From positions 1 through 17,613 of the forward strand of contig JBEKNT010000111.1 in assembly GCA_049522565.1 (NCBI GenBank): a DNA stretch of 17,613 bases, in the 5' to 3' direction. Numbering within the stretch: the first letter of the stretch is position 1; each line of letters begins with the position of its first letter. This DNA comes from JASHVB01 sp049522565 (lineage in GTDB: Bacteria; Pseudomonadota; Alphaproteobacteria; Acetobacterales; Acetobacteraceae). Below are positions 1 through 7,521 of this stretch, one piece after another. Made by a program: the position numbers and the translations under genes. Under the pieces are notes generated by a model, which worked only from the letters and a program-made list of their open reading frames with translations, searched no databases and was not told where the DNA came from.

Positions 1-672
1 CCCCGCCATCCGCACCGGCGTCAGATTGTCCGCCACGGTCAGTGGCGCGCCGGTCGCCGCCCGCACCTCGTCGACGGTAAATCCCGGCGCGATCTCCCGC
101 ATCAGGAACCCCGCCCCGGTCGGCTCGAACAATCCGTAATTCGTTGCCACCAGCGTCACCACGCCGCGCGCGGTGACCGGCAGGTCGCAACGCTCCACCA
201 GGCGCGGCTTGCCGTCGCGCGTCACGTGTTCGAGGATGATGAAAACGCGCCGCGCGCAGGCCGCCAGGTCCATCGCGCCGCCGATGCCGCCGCCCTTCTG
301 GCCCTTCAGCTTCCAATTGGCGAAGTCGCCGGAGCATGCCACCTGGTAGGCGCCCATCACCGTCGCCTCGATATGCCCGCCGCGGATCACGCCGAACGAA
401 TCCGCGTGATGCACCACCGCCGCCCCCGGCCGCAGCGTGACGTTCTGGCCGCCGGCGTTCACCAGGTTCAGGTCTTCCTGCCCCTCCGGCGCGATCGGGC
501 CGTAGCCGATCACCCCGTTCTCCGAGTGGTAGATGATGTCGCGCTCGCCGATATGGGTGTTGGAGCACAGCGTCGGGATGCCGACGCCCAGATTGACGAT
601 CCAGCCGTCCTGGAACTCCAGGGCGACGCGATCCGCCATCTGCTGGCGGGTCAGGCCTTTGGTTTCGCTCAT
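1..672 (-). CDS. CoA-transferase subunit B (class I, partial at window edge)
   Basis: Beta subunit of a class I (3-oxoacid/3-oxoadipate type) CoA-transferase, which moves CoA between an acyl-CoA and a free carboxylic acid in the cytoplasm through a glutamyl-CoA thioester. The frame is open from ATG at 672 to the window edge (224 codons), close to the usual length of about 210-230 residues, so only the extreme C-terminus is missing. It begins MSETKGLTRQQMADRVA. The catalytic motif SENG is present with Glu at residue 51, followed by VIGYGP, and the glycine-rich stretch GGGIGGAMD lies near residues 147-155. Its ATG overlaps the TGA of subunit A (ATGA at 669-672), so the two subunits are probably translationally coupled and made in equal amounts. 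The acyl substrate cannot be told from sequence; acetoacetate, 3-oxoadipate or another acid are all possible. Confidence 0.93.
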   Translation of the reverse strand, partial: MSETKGLTRQQMADRVALEFQDGWIVNLGVGIPTLCSNTHIGERDIIYHSENGVIGYGPIAPEGQEDLNLVNAGGQNVTLRPGAAVVHHADSFGVIRGGHIEATVMGAYQVACSGDFANWKLKGQKGGGIGGAMDLAACARRVFIILEHVTRDGKPRLVERCDLPVTARGVVTLVATNYGLFEPTGAGFLMREIAPGFTVDEVRAATGAPLTVADNLTPVRMAG

Positions 673-1409
673 CGGCGGCGCTCCTGCCGGCGGGTCGGCC
701 ACAGTCCTTCGGGTGGCGGCGGCACCTTGACTAACCGGTTAATGTAGATCCCCGGGGTGTGCACCATATCGGGATCGATACTACCAGCCGGCAGGATGGC
801 TTCATCCACCTCGGCGATCGTTACGCGCGCCGCGGTCGCCATCACCGGCCCGAAATTGCGTTGCGAGCGGTGGAATTGCAGGTTGCCGAACGTGTCGGCG
901 CGCGTCGCGCGGACGAATGCGTAGTCGAGCGGCAGGGCGTATTCCAGCAGGTATTCGCGGCCGTTGATCACCCGCGTTTCGCGGCCCTCGGCCAGTTCGG
1001 TGCCCACCGCGGTGGGCGTGTAGAACGCCGGAATGCCGGCGCCGGCCGCGCGCAATCGTTCCGCCAGCGTGCCTTGCGGCACCAGTTCCGCCTCCACCTC
1101 GCCCGACTCGTAGTATTTGGTAAACGGCAGCACATCGGTCGGACGCGTCGCGGCGGTGAACGCGCAGATCACCTTCCTCACCTGGCCGTTCTCCACCAGC
1201 ATGCCGATGTCCGGCATGCGCGGCTGCTGCGCGCCGCCCGTCGTATTGGCCACCAGCGTGAGCTGCTTCGCCCCCTGCTCCAACAGCGCCTTGATCAGGT
1301 TGAACGGCACGCCCGGCATGGCGAAGCCGCTGAAGGCGATGGTGGAACCATCGGGAATGTCCTGCACCGCTTCGCGAAACGTGCCGACCTGTTTCGATTT
1401 CTGTGTCAT
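669..1409 (-). CDS. CoA-transferase subunit A (class I)
   Basis: Alpha subunit of the same class I CoA-transferase (246 aa). I chose ATG at 1409 (MTQKSKQVGTFREAV) rather than an earlier start at 1478: it has a GGCAGGGAT ribosome-binding sequence just upstream and gives the normal family length. Family landmarks are DGSTIAFSGFAMPGVP (residues 20-35), the glycine-rich CoA-transferase 1 signature, and LVPQGTLAERLRAAGAG (109-125). In the first motif the usual GGF reads SGF. The C-terminus ends in a basic run, RRQERRR. It is followed by subunit B with a 4-bp overlap. The upstream neighbour, a multi-rhodanese protein, ends 94 bp before and is on the same strand, so co-transcription is possible. The reaction class is secure; the substrate is not. 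Confidence 0.93.
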   Translation of the reverse strand: MTQKSKQVGTFREAVQDIPDGSTIAFSGFAMPGVPFNLIKALLEQGAKQLTLVANTTGGAQQPRMPDIGMLVENGQVRKVICAFTAATRPTDVLPFTKYYESGEVEAELVPQGTLAERLRAAGAGIPAFYTPTAVGTELAEGRETRVINGREYLLEYALPLDYAFVRATRADTFGNLQFHRSQRNFGPVMATAARVTIAEVDEAILPAGSIDPDMVHTPGIYINRLVKVPPPPEGLWPTRRQERRR

Positions 1410-1503
1410 ATCCCTGCCGCCCGTCGTCGCCTTGCTCTGATCAACAGGCATGGGCGAACGGGAGTCAAGTTGCGGCATGCGCCGGTTGGTCGCGCGTTGC
1501 GTC

Positions 1504-3096
1504 TCATCCGGCCATCAGCTTGAACCGCTGGTCATCATCCGTTGCCATCTGGTTCGCCAGCTCGATCTCCCAGGCCAGATAGGCGCGCATCGCCGCCTCG
1601 ACGCCCCCCGCCTGCTCACGCGCGCGCAGCCGCATGTCATCCGGGGCGCTCGCCACGCGCAACGCGCCACGTTCCAGTGCAAACCCCGCGGCAACCCAGG
1701 CAGCCGTGCCGCCCGATAGCGCCAGCACGGGGGCCGGCGCGCGGCCGTTCCACTCGGCCGCGGCGAGCCGCGCCAGCACGCCGTCCGACGAGGTGAACAC
1801 GATCGTTTCTGTCGCCGGCACGGCAACAAACGCCTCGGCCAGGCGGGCGCGGATCGCGTACCAGGCGGCGGGAATGTGGCCGGCGACGAAGCTCCGGCTC
1901 CAGTCCAGATCGACCACGATCGCAGTGCCCGCCTGCAACCGTGCCTGCAACGCGGCGGCATCGAGCGACGGCACGGGCACGGCATCCAGCCCGAGAACCT
2001 GCGGCACATAGCCCCCCGTCGCGATCCCGGCGACGCGCATGTCGAGGGGCAGCACCGCGACATCCCAGCCCATCTGTTGCATCCAGTGCGCCGTCATTGT
2101 CGCGCGAACGCCGTCGTCATCCACCAGGACGACGCGCGCACCCCAGGTGGCGGCGTGCCGGTCGGTCTCCTGCACCAGTTGTCCGCCGGCGACGTGCTGC
2201 ATGCCCGGCACATGCCCGGCGGCATACTCGGCCGGCGTGCGCACGTCGAAGACGTAAAGGCTGCGCGTCGCGGCCGCCGCCCGCCAGCGCTCCAGCGTCG
2301 CCGGGTCGATCGTCCTGATCCCGAACCGTTGCCGCACGCGCGCCGCCGCGGCGCGCGCAGCGTCACGCCCGGCAGCCGAAACCGCGGGCGGCTGCGCGGT
2401 CGCACCCTTCAGCACCTGAAAACCCGCCAGGTGCCAGGCCTGCGTGCCGTTCTTCAGCGACACCACGCGGTTCGGCACGCCGGCGTCGATCAGCGACTGC
2501 GCGCCAATGATGCTGCGCGTACGGCCACCGCAGTTCACAATCACCATGGTGTCCGGCGACGGCACCAGGTCGGCGAAGCGATACACCAGTTCGGCGCCGG
2601 GGACGCTGATCGCGCCGGGAATGCTGTTGTCGTGGTATTCGTCGTAGGAGCGGCTATCGAACAACGCGATGTCGGCACGCGAATCGAGCAGTTCCTTGAG
2701 TTGCTCGGCGGTGATCCACGGCGTGCCGGCCTGGTGTTCGACGACTTCGGCGAATGCCTTGCTGGGCACGTGCACACCGCTGTAGAGCCGGTAGCCGGCC
2801 GCTGCCCACGCGGCGACACCGCCCTCCAGCACCGACACATCGGTGTAGCCCAGCGCCGCCATGCGCGATGCGGCGCGTTCGGCCAGGCCCTCGCCACCAT
2901 CGCACCACACCACGCGGACGGAACGGCGGGGCACCATGTCGTCCACCACCATCTCCAGGCGGCTGAGTGGGACGCAGGCCGCCATCAGCAGATGCCGCGC
3001 GTCGAACGGCACTTCCTCGCGCGCATCGAGCAGGGCAAGCTCGCCGCCATCGTGCAGGTGGCGCTTCAACGTGTGCGCGTCGATGTGACCGACCAT
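1504..3096 (-). CDS. Four-domain rhodanese-like sulfurtransferase
   Basis: Protein of 530 aa made of four tandem rhodanese homology domains, roughly residues 5-105, 125-232, 262-362 and 376-478, with a short helical tail. Rhodaneses carry sulfane sulfur on a catalytic Cys and hand it to acceptors such as cyanide or thiols. Domain 1 has Cys65 (VVWCDGGEG) and domain 2 has Cys189 in a full active loop, NCGGRTRS. In domain 3 the aligned position is Asp326 (VDDDGVRA), and in domain 4 Ser436 (TSSDGVLA), so these two are probably structural or regulatory. Each domain still ends in the typical GG-AW-AG element, or a relic of it in domain 3. I chose ATG 3096 because GGGAAGGGGAC precedes it; the frame stays open further upstream to 3333, but that part is low-complexity and overlaps the divergent regulator. 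No signal peptide is visible. It is divergent from an AraC-type regulator. Confidence 0.9.
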   Translation of the reverse strand: MVGHIDAHTLKRHLHDGGELALLDAREEVPFDARHLLMAACVPLSRLEMVVDDMVPRRSVRVVWCDGGEGLAERAASRMAALGYTDVSVLEGGVAAWAAAGYRLYSGVHVPSKAFAEVVEHQAGTPWITAEQLKELLDSRADIALFDSRSYDEYHDNSIPGAISVPGAELVYRFADLVPSPDTMVIVNCGGRTRSIIGAQSLIDAGVPNRVVSLKNGTQAWHLAGFQVLKGATAQPPAVSAAGRDAARAAAARVRQRFGIRTIDPATLERWRAAAATRSLYVFDVRTPAEYAAGHVPGMQHVAGGQLVQETDRHAATWGARVVLVDDDGVRATMTAHWMQQMGWDVAVLPLDMRVAGIATGGYVPQVLGLDAVPVPSLDAAALQARLQAGTAIVVDLDWSRSFVAGHIPAAWYAIRARLAEAFVAVPATETIVFTSSDGVLARLAAAEWNGRAPAPVLALSGGTAAWVAAGFALERGALRVASAPDDMRLRAREQAGGVEAAMRAYLAWEIELANQMATDDDQRFKLMAG

Positions 3097-3262
3097 GTCC
3101 CGTCCCCTTCCCAATCCCGTTCGTTCCGTCACGGCCGGGTTCGTGCCATGCCGTCGCGGTTGGCGTGCCGGTGCCGCCGTGATTACGCCCTCGCCGCAAT
3201 GCCGATCAAGCGTCGCAGCCGGAGATGCGGCACACTGCGTCCATGCCCCAGCGAGACCCGGT

Positions 3263-4096
3263 ATGAACCCTGTCGGCAAGGCGCTTTGGTTCATCGAAGC
3301 CCATCTCGGCACCGATGCGTCGCTGGCGGACATCGCAACCAGCAGCGGCGTGTCGCGCTACCAGTTGCTGCGCGCCTTCGGGACGGCGACGGGCCATTCG
3401 GTGATGCGCTATGCGCGCGGCCGTCGCCTGAGCGAAGCCGCCCGGGTTCTTGCGGCGGGCGCGCCGGACATCCTGACGGTGGCGCTCGACGCCGGCTATG
3501 GATCGCATGAAGCATTCACCCGCGCCTTCCACGACCAGTTCGGGCTGACGCCCGAAGCGGTGCGCGAGCGGCGCCGTCTCGACAACCTGCCACTGGTGGA
3601 GGCCATCAGAATGGACGAAACACTGATCGTGAACCTGGACCCGCCGCGTTTCGAGTCCGGCCGAACCTTGCTGATCGCCGGCCTCGGCGAGCGCTACAGC
3701 TTCGAGACAAACCACGGCATTCCCCTGCAATGGCAGCGCTTCGTGCCGTATATCGGCAACATTCCCGGCCAGGTCGGCAAGGTGGCCTACGGCGTGTGCT
3801 GCAACGCCGACGGCGCGGGCAACTTCGACTATATCGCCGGCGTCGAGGTTTCCAGCTTCGACCAGCTTCCCGCCGAACTGCGCCGCGTACGGATTCCGGC
3901 ACAGCGCTACGCGGTGTTCACCCATCGCGATCACATCTCCACGATGCGTGGCACCGTCTACACGATCTGGAACAAGTGGCTGCCGGCATCCGGCCACGAC
4001 GTCGCCGATGCACCGGATTTCGAGCGCTACGACGAGAGGTTCGACCCGCTATCCGGAATCGGCGAGGTAGAGATATGGCTGCCGCTGAAGGCCTGA
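3263..4096 (+). CDS. AraC-family regulator with GyrI-like effector domain
   Basis: Transcription regulator of 277 aa in the Rob-like arrangement. The N-terminal AraC-type DNA-binding domain (residues 4-107) has two helix-turn-helix units, about 19-40 (SLADIATSSGVSRYQLLRAF) and 68-92 (PDILTVALDAGYGSHEAFTR). The second is followed by the family signature FHDQFGLTPEAVRERR. Residues 118-277 form a GyrI-like/AraC effector-binding domain that ends EVEIWLPLKA, as is typical of that fold, and presumably bind a small hydrophobic ligand. The start is ATG 3263, which places the first helix at the N-terminus; the ribosome-binding site is weak. It faces the rhodanese gene across 166 bp and so may control it, itself, or the TrmO gene 91 bp downstream. 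The ligand is unknown. Confidence 0.9.
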   Translation: MNPVGKALWFIEAHLGTDASLADIATSSGVSRYQLLRAFGTATGHSVMRYARGRRLSEAARVLAAGAPDILTVALDAGYGSHEAFTRAFHDQFGLTPEAVRERRRLDNLPLVEAIRMDETLIVNLDPPRFESGRTLLIAGLGERYSFETNHGIPLQWQRFVPYIGNIPGQVGKVAYGVCCNADGAGNFDYIAGVEVSSFDQLPAELRRVRIPAQRYAVFTHRDHISTMRGTVYTIWNKWLPASGHDVADAPDFERYDERFDPLSGIGEVEIWLPLKA

Positions 4097-4187
4097 CCCG
4101 CCGCACCACGATCCAGGCCGATCGTGCTGGCCAACCGGCGGCGCGTGTGACAAGCCTTGCCCACGACCGCATGGAGATCCCCGCAGC

Positions 4188-4682
4188 ATGTCGCAGAGCT
4201 TCACGCTTCACCCGATCGGCACGATCCACACGCCCTGGCGCAGCATCGCGGACTGTCCGCGCAACGGCCGGCAGCCGGATCCGGCGCCGAGCTGTTCGGT
4301 GCACATCTTCCCCGACTACCTCGCCGGCCTGCAATCGCTCGACGGGTTTTCCCACCTCATCCTGTTATATTGGCTGCACGAAACGAAGCCGCCCGAGCTG
4401 GTGTTCACCCCGCCGTTCGACACCCAGCCGCGCGGCATCTTCGCCACGCGCGGCCCGCGGCGGCCCAACCCGATTGGCCTGTCTGTCGTCGGGTTCGATG
4501 GCATGGATGGGCCGGATCGCCTGACCGTTCGCTACCTGGATTGCATCGACGGCACGCCATTGCTCGACATCAAGCCCTATCTGCCGACCACCGACAGCGA
4601 GCCGGATGCGCGGATGGGCTGGCTCGACCCGCACGCGACGCGCAACCGCCAGACCCGCGGCCACCAGACCGGGCGCCGGTAA
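4188..4682 (+). CDS. trmO: TrmO-type tRNA (t6A37) N6-methyltransferase
   Basis: Protein of 164 aa in the TsaA/YaeB (TrmO) family. Characterised members use S-adenosylmethionine to methylate the N6 of threonylcarbamoyladenosine at position 37 of tRNA-Thr, a decoding-fidelity modification. Visible landmarks are the N-terminal PIGTIHTPW (9-17), LDGFSHLILLYWLHE (51-65), the highly conserved FATRGPRRPNPIGLS (85-99) and DGTPLLDIKPYLP (121-133). It is a single beta-barrel domain; the C-terminal extension of the enterobacterial protein (about 235 aa) is absent, as in many shorter homologues. The C-terminal 15 residues are polar and basic. It lies 91 bp after the AraC-type gene on the same strand. Confidence 0.92.
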   Translation: MSQSFTLHPIGTIHTPWRSIADCPRNGRQPDPAPSCSVHIFPDYLAGLQSLDGFSHLILLYWLHETKPPELVFTPPFDTQPRGIFATRGPRRPNPIGLSVVGFDGMDGPDRLTVRYLDCIDGTPLLDIKPYLPTTDSEPDARMGWLDPHATRNRQTRGHQTGRR

Positions 4683-4735
4683 GAACCGGCCGCGGACCAC
4701 ACGGCCAAGGCGTCGCCATACGCCATTTGCCTGTC

Positions 4736-4754
4736 ATCCCCGCGACAGCGGGAT
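4736..4754. repeat. Small CCCGC-GACA-GCGGG hairpin
   Basis: After trmO the sequence contains CCCGC, a 4-nt loop, then GCGGG (4739-4743 and 4748-4752), flanked by ATC on the left and AT on the right. It resembles a decayed copy of the GTCATCCCCGCG-type extragenic palindrome common in proteobacterial genomes, and could act as a weak terminator for trmO. There is no T-tract. Confidence 0.35.
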
Positions 4755-4851
4755 CACCGCACGCCGGTCGGGCAGCGCGCAAGGTCGTTCGGCGCCGCCA
4801 CCGCCGATTCGGCGCCCGTGGCGAGACGCTTACGACAGTACCCGCGCCATG

Positions 4852-4865
4852 TTGACGTGGGTCAA
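4852..4865. promoter_or_regulatory. Putative FNR/FixK-family binding dyad
   Basis: The sequence TTGAC-GTGG-GTCAA is a perfect dyad with 5-bp arms and a 4-bp centre. It matches the TTGA-N6-TCAA core bound by CRP/FNR-superfamily regulators such as FNR, FnrL and FixK. Its centre is 106 bp before the ATG at 4965. If the site acts at the class II position (-41.5), transcription would start near 4899-4900, and a TAGCTT at 4887-4892 would sit at the -10 position. The fit to site and spacing is seen; regulation by an oxygen- or redox-sensing factor is inferred. Confidence 0.45.
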
Positions 4866-4964
4866 TGTCGGGCTTTCCTCAGGTGCTAGCTTACTCATGC
4901 GTCGAGGACGCTCGGTTTGACCGAATGAACCAGCCGCCCCGGCGAGGACGGGAAGGATCGTGAC

Positions 4965-5573
4965 ATGGCCACACGGCATTGGGCGAGGCGGCTGATCATC
5001 GCCGGGATCTCTGCCGCTGCGGTTCGCTATCCGAGGACCGGCGTGCCGCGCCGCTACACTGTTGGCCCATTCGACGCAATGATCAGATTCAGCCAAGAAG
5101 GTGCGCCGCGTGCTATCAACACGGCCACGACGATCGAGCAGGCGTGGGACTACATCGTCTCACGCTCGGCAACCTGCGCAGACTGCAATGCTTACTTCAG
5201 AAGCCTACAGAAGCACCAGACGCTGGAGCAATTGTTGAATGCCGGCGACGTCACGATCGCCGCATTGGTGCCGGGGGCGGGATTGTCCGATGCCGACGTG
5301 CCACGAGGATGGAACGACGGGGCGCGGCTGGTCGCGGTGAACCTGCTGGACGTGATCGCCGGCGCGTCCGATCGGACCGCATTGGCAGCCACGATCCTGC
5401 ATGAACTGGCGCACATCGCCGGCGCTTCGACCAACGCGCGTGCGCTACAGCCTGAGGCAAGCGAGGCTGAGACGGCGCTGAAGCACTGCCTGCTGACCCC
5501 GCAGTTCGATCCGAACGCGCTTGGCATCCTGCTGCACCGCGATCCGATGCATCCACAGACCAGCCTGGTCTGA
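4965..5573 (+). CDS. Uncharacterised protein with zincin-like HELAH motif
   Basis: A 202-aa protein that I do not recognise. ATG 4965 is preceded by GGGAAGG at a good distance. The N-terminus is basic then mildly hydrophobic (RRLIIAGISAAAV, residues 8-20), possibly a weak membrane anchor or export signal without a clear cleavage site. A CADC pair lies at 71-74. The main feature is HELAH at 146-150 within ATILHELAHIAGA, the HExxH zinc-binding motif of zincin metallopeptidases. It is followed by two candidate third ligands, Glu167 and Glu169 (ASEAETALKHC). The fold outside this is unknown, so peptidase activity is inferred, not shown. It has a possible FNR-type site upstream and is separated from trmO by 282 bp and from livG by about 320 bp, so it is probably monocistronic. 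Confidence 0.78.
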   Translation: MATRHWARRLIIAGISAAAVRYPRTGVPRRYTVGPFDAMIRFSQEGAPRAINTATTIEQAWDYIVSRSATCADCNAYFRSLQKHQTLEQLLNAGDVTIAALVPGAGLSDADVPRGWNDGARLVAVNLLDVIAGASDRTALAATILHELAHIAGASTNARALQPEASEAETALKHCLLTPQFDPNALGILLHRDPMHPQTSLV

Positions 5574-5893
5574 AAGATGGTCGCCTGATGTTGGTGCGCA
5601 ACGATACGCCACCCTGAGCGTCGCACGCCGGTCGCCCAGCCGCCGCGGCAGGATGGCTTGCCGACGCGGTCAGCGTTCCGGCGGTGATTTCAATGGGCGT
5701 TGACGCCGGAGGTGATAAGAGTTGGGCGGCAACTGACGGTGCCGCATCTCGGTTGACTTGGCCGCACGGCTTCGTCAGTTTCGCGCCTACTGGGACGAGC
5801 CCGGCGAACGGTCGGGACGCAATGACGGGAGGACTGAATGGGAAGCCGCCGCGGCGCGACGCGCAGATCGCTTGTGCCTGTGCGCACGACGTG
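5574..5893. other. Gap between the HELAH protein and the ABC transporter operon
   Basis: About 320 bp without a convincing gene. The LivG frame stays open back to 5684, but that part has no family similarity. I found no clear promoter or terminator; a TTGACT at about 5753 has no good -10 partner. The promoter of the transporter operon is presumably here. Confidence 0.5.
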
Positions 5894-6712
5894 ATGTCGT
5901 CCGATCTCTCGCAGTCCGGCCAGCCGTTGCTGGCAATACGCGGCGTCAAGGTGCGCTTCGGCGGCGTTATCGCCCTGGGCGGCGTGTCGTTCGACGTCGG
6001 TTACAGCCAGATCTGCGGCCTGATCGGCCCCAACGGCTCCGGCAAGACCACGCTGTTCAACTGCATCAGCGGCATCTATCGCTACCAGGACGGCGACATC
6101 GCGTTCGAAGGCCGCTCACTGAAGGGCACCCCGCGCCACCGCATGGTGGACCTGGGCATCGGCCGCACCTTCCAGAACGTCGCACTGTTCCGTAACCTCA
6201 GCGTGCGCGACAACGTTCTGGTCGGCGCGCATCATCTCGGCCGCTCCGGCTTCGTCGCCAACGCGCTGCGCATTCCCGTCGTGCAACGCGAGGAGCGCGA
6301 CGCCGCCGACCGCCTGCAAGTCCTGCTCGACCTGCTGGAACTGCACGACGTGGCGGACATCCGTGCCGGCAGCCTGCCGTTCGGCACGCAAAAGCGCGTC
6401 GAACTCGCGCGCGCGCTGATCGGCGGTCCCAAGCTGCTGCTGCTCGACGAGCCGGCCGGCGGACTGAACCACAGCGAGGTGGACGAACTCGCCCTGTTGC
6501 TGCAACGCATCCGCAGTCATTTCACCCTCAGCATCCTGCTGGTGGAACATCACATGAACCTGGTGATGCGCGTGTCCGACAAGGTGGTCGCGTTGGAATT
6601 CGGCCTGAAGATCGCCGACGGCACGCCCGCGGAAGTACGCGCCGAACCCGAGGTGATCCGCGCCTATCTCGGCGAGACGCACACGGAGGTGCAGCATGCC
6701 GGCGCAGCCTGA
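5894..6712 (+). CDS. livG: Branched-chain amino-acid-type ABC transporter ATPase LivG
   Basis: First ATPase of a HAAT/Liv-family importer (272 aa from ATG 5894). Walker A is GPNGSGKT (45-52), the Q-loop region is GRTFQNVALF, and Walker B is LLLLDEP (181-187), followed by AGGLNHSE and a His switch in VEHHMNLVM. The signature position reads LPFGTQKRVELARAL, a degenerate form common in LivG. The gene encodes NVLVGAHH, typical of LivG (LivF has ENL-LG). The start is uncertain: ATG 5894 leaves the normal short N-terminus but lacks a good ribosome-binding site, whereas ATG 5822 has GGGA upstream and would add 24 unusual residues. It hydrolyses ATP on the cytoplasmic face and pairs with LivF under the LivH/LivM channel. 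Its end overlaps livF by 17 bp. Confidence 0.93.
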   Translation: MSSDLSQSGQPLLAIRGVKVRFGGVIALGGVSFDVGYSQICGLIGPNGSGKTTLFNCISGIYRYQDGDIAFEGRSLKGTPRHRMVDLGIGRTFQNVALFRNLSVRDNVLVGAHHLGRSGFVANALRIPVVQREERDAADRLQVLLDLLELHDVADIRAGSLPFGTQKRVELARALIGGPKLLLLDEPAGGLNHSEVDELALLLQRIRSHFTLSILLVEHHMNLVMRVSDKVVALEFGLKIADGTPAEVRAEPEVIRAYLGETHTEVQHAGAA

Positions 6713-7466
6713 CGCTCCGATTTTGGCAGCGCCCGTACCGAACGCGCCCGCACTGGAGGTGCCTATCCTGGAAGCGAAGGGTCTGCACGCCGCCTATGGC
6801 GAGACCAAGGTGCTGCACGGCATCGACTTCGCCGTGCGGCAAGGCGGCGTCAGCGCCTTGCTCGGCGCCAACGGCGCGGGCAAGACCACGACGCTGCGCG
6901 CCATCTGCGGCATGGTGAAGACGCAGGGCGAGATCCGTTTCGCCGGCGAGCGCATCGACGGCAGCGCCACCGAGGACGTGGCGCGCCGCGGCGTCGCGCA
7001 CGTGCCGGACGGGCGCGGCACCTTCCTCGAATTGACCGTCGAGGAGAATCTGCGGCTCGGTTCCTACACCCGTCGCGACCGCGGCGTTGCGGCGGATTTC
7101 GAGCGCATGTTCGGCTATTTCCCAAGGCTGCGCGAACGCTACCGGCAACAGGCCGGCACGCTGTCCGGCGGCGAGCAGCAGATGCTGGCGATCGCGCGGG
7201 CGCTGGTGCTGCGGCCGAAGCTGCTGCTGCTGGACGAGCCGTCCTTCGGCCTGGCACCGCTGATCGTGCAGGAGATTTTCGCGATCATGCGCCGCATCCG
7301 GGCGGATGAGAACGTCAGCATCCTGCTGGTGGAACAGAATGCCAGTCTGGCGCTGGCGTTTGCCGAGGATGCGTATCTGCTGGAGACCGGGCGGATCGTG
7401 ATTGCCGGTCCGGCGGCGGAGATAAGCCAGGACGAGTCGGTGCGGCGGTCTTATCTCGGGTACTAA
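6696..7466 (+). CDS. livF: Branched-chain amino-acid-type ABC transporter ATPase LivF
   Basis: Second ATPase of the importer (256 aa). ATG 6696 is set by GGAGGT five bases upstream, inside the end of livG, so translation is coupled. Walker A is GANGAGKT (57-64), the LivF-type HVPDGRGTFLELTVEENL lies at 102-119, the signature is LSGGEQQMLAIARAL (156-170), and Walker B is LLLLDEPSFGLAP (176-188). The His switch lies in LLVEQNASLAL, where Gln replaces His, as usual in LivF. The N-terminus has an extra Ala/Pro-rich stretch of about 23 residues (AAPVPNAPALEVP) before the first conserved strand, longer than in typical LivF. It is followed by a stem-loop and then livH. Confidence 0.95.
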   Translation: MPAQPDAPILAAPVPNAPALEVPILEAKGLHAAYGETKVLHGIDFAVRQGGVSALLGANGAGKTTTLRAICGMVKTQGEIRFAGERIDGSATEDVARRGVAHVPDGRGTFLELTVEENLRLGSYTRRDRGVAADFERMFGYFPRLRERYRQQAGTLSGGEQQMLAIARALVLRPKLLLLDEPSFGLAPLIVQEIFAIMRRIRADENVSILLVEQNASLALAFAEDAYLLETGRIVIAGPAAEISQDESVRRSYLGY

Positions 7467-7476
7467 GGCGCGATAC

Positions 7477-7501
7477 CCCTCTCCCGCTTCGCGGGAGAGG
7501 G
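7477..7501. repeat. Intra-operon palindrome, copy 1 of CCTCTCCC family
   Basis: Perfect 11-bp stem (CCCTCTCCCGC at 7477-7487 and its complement at 7491-7501) with a TTC loop. It lies 10 bp after the livF stop and ends just before the livH ribosome-binding site. There is no T-tract, so it looks like a REP-type element that may stabilise or attenuate the message rather than a full terminator. Confidence 0.8.
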
Positions 7502-7521
7502 CGTGTACGGGGAGGCGAATC

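Noticed and set aside
3180..3209. Minus-strand promoter TTGATC-18-TAATCA for the rhodanese gene
   Set aside because: The location is suitable, but the -10 matches poorly and the spacer is 18; too weak to list as a feature.
1876..3510. A 544-residue open frame on the plus strand across the rhodanese gene
   Set aside because: It is antisense to a protein with clear rhodanese domains, is rich in His/Arg, shows no family motif and has no ribosome-binding site. It is a product of high GC.
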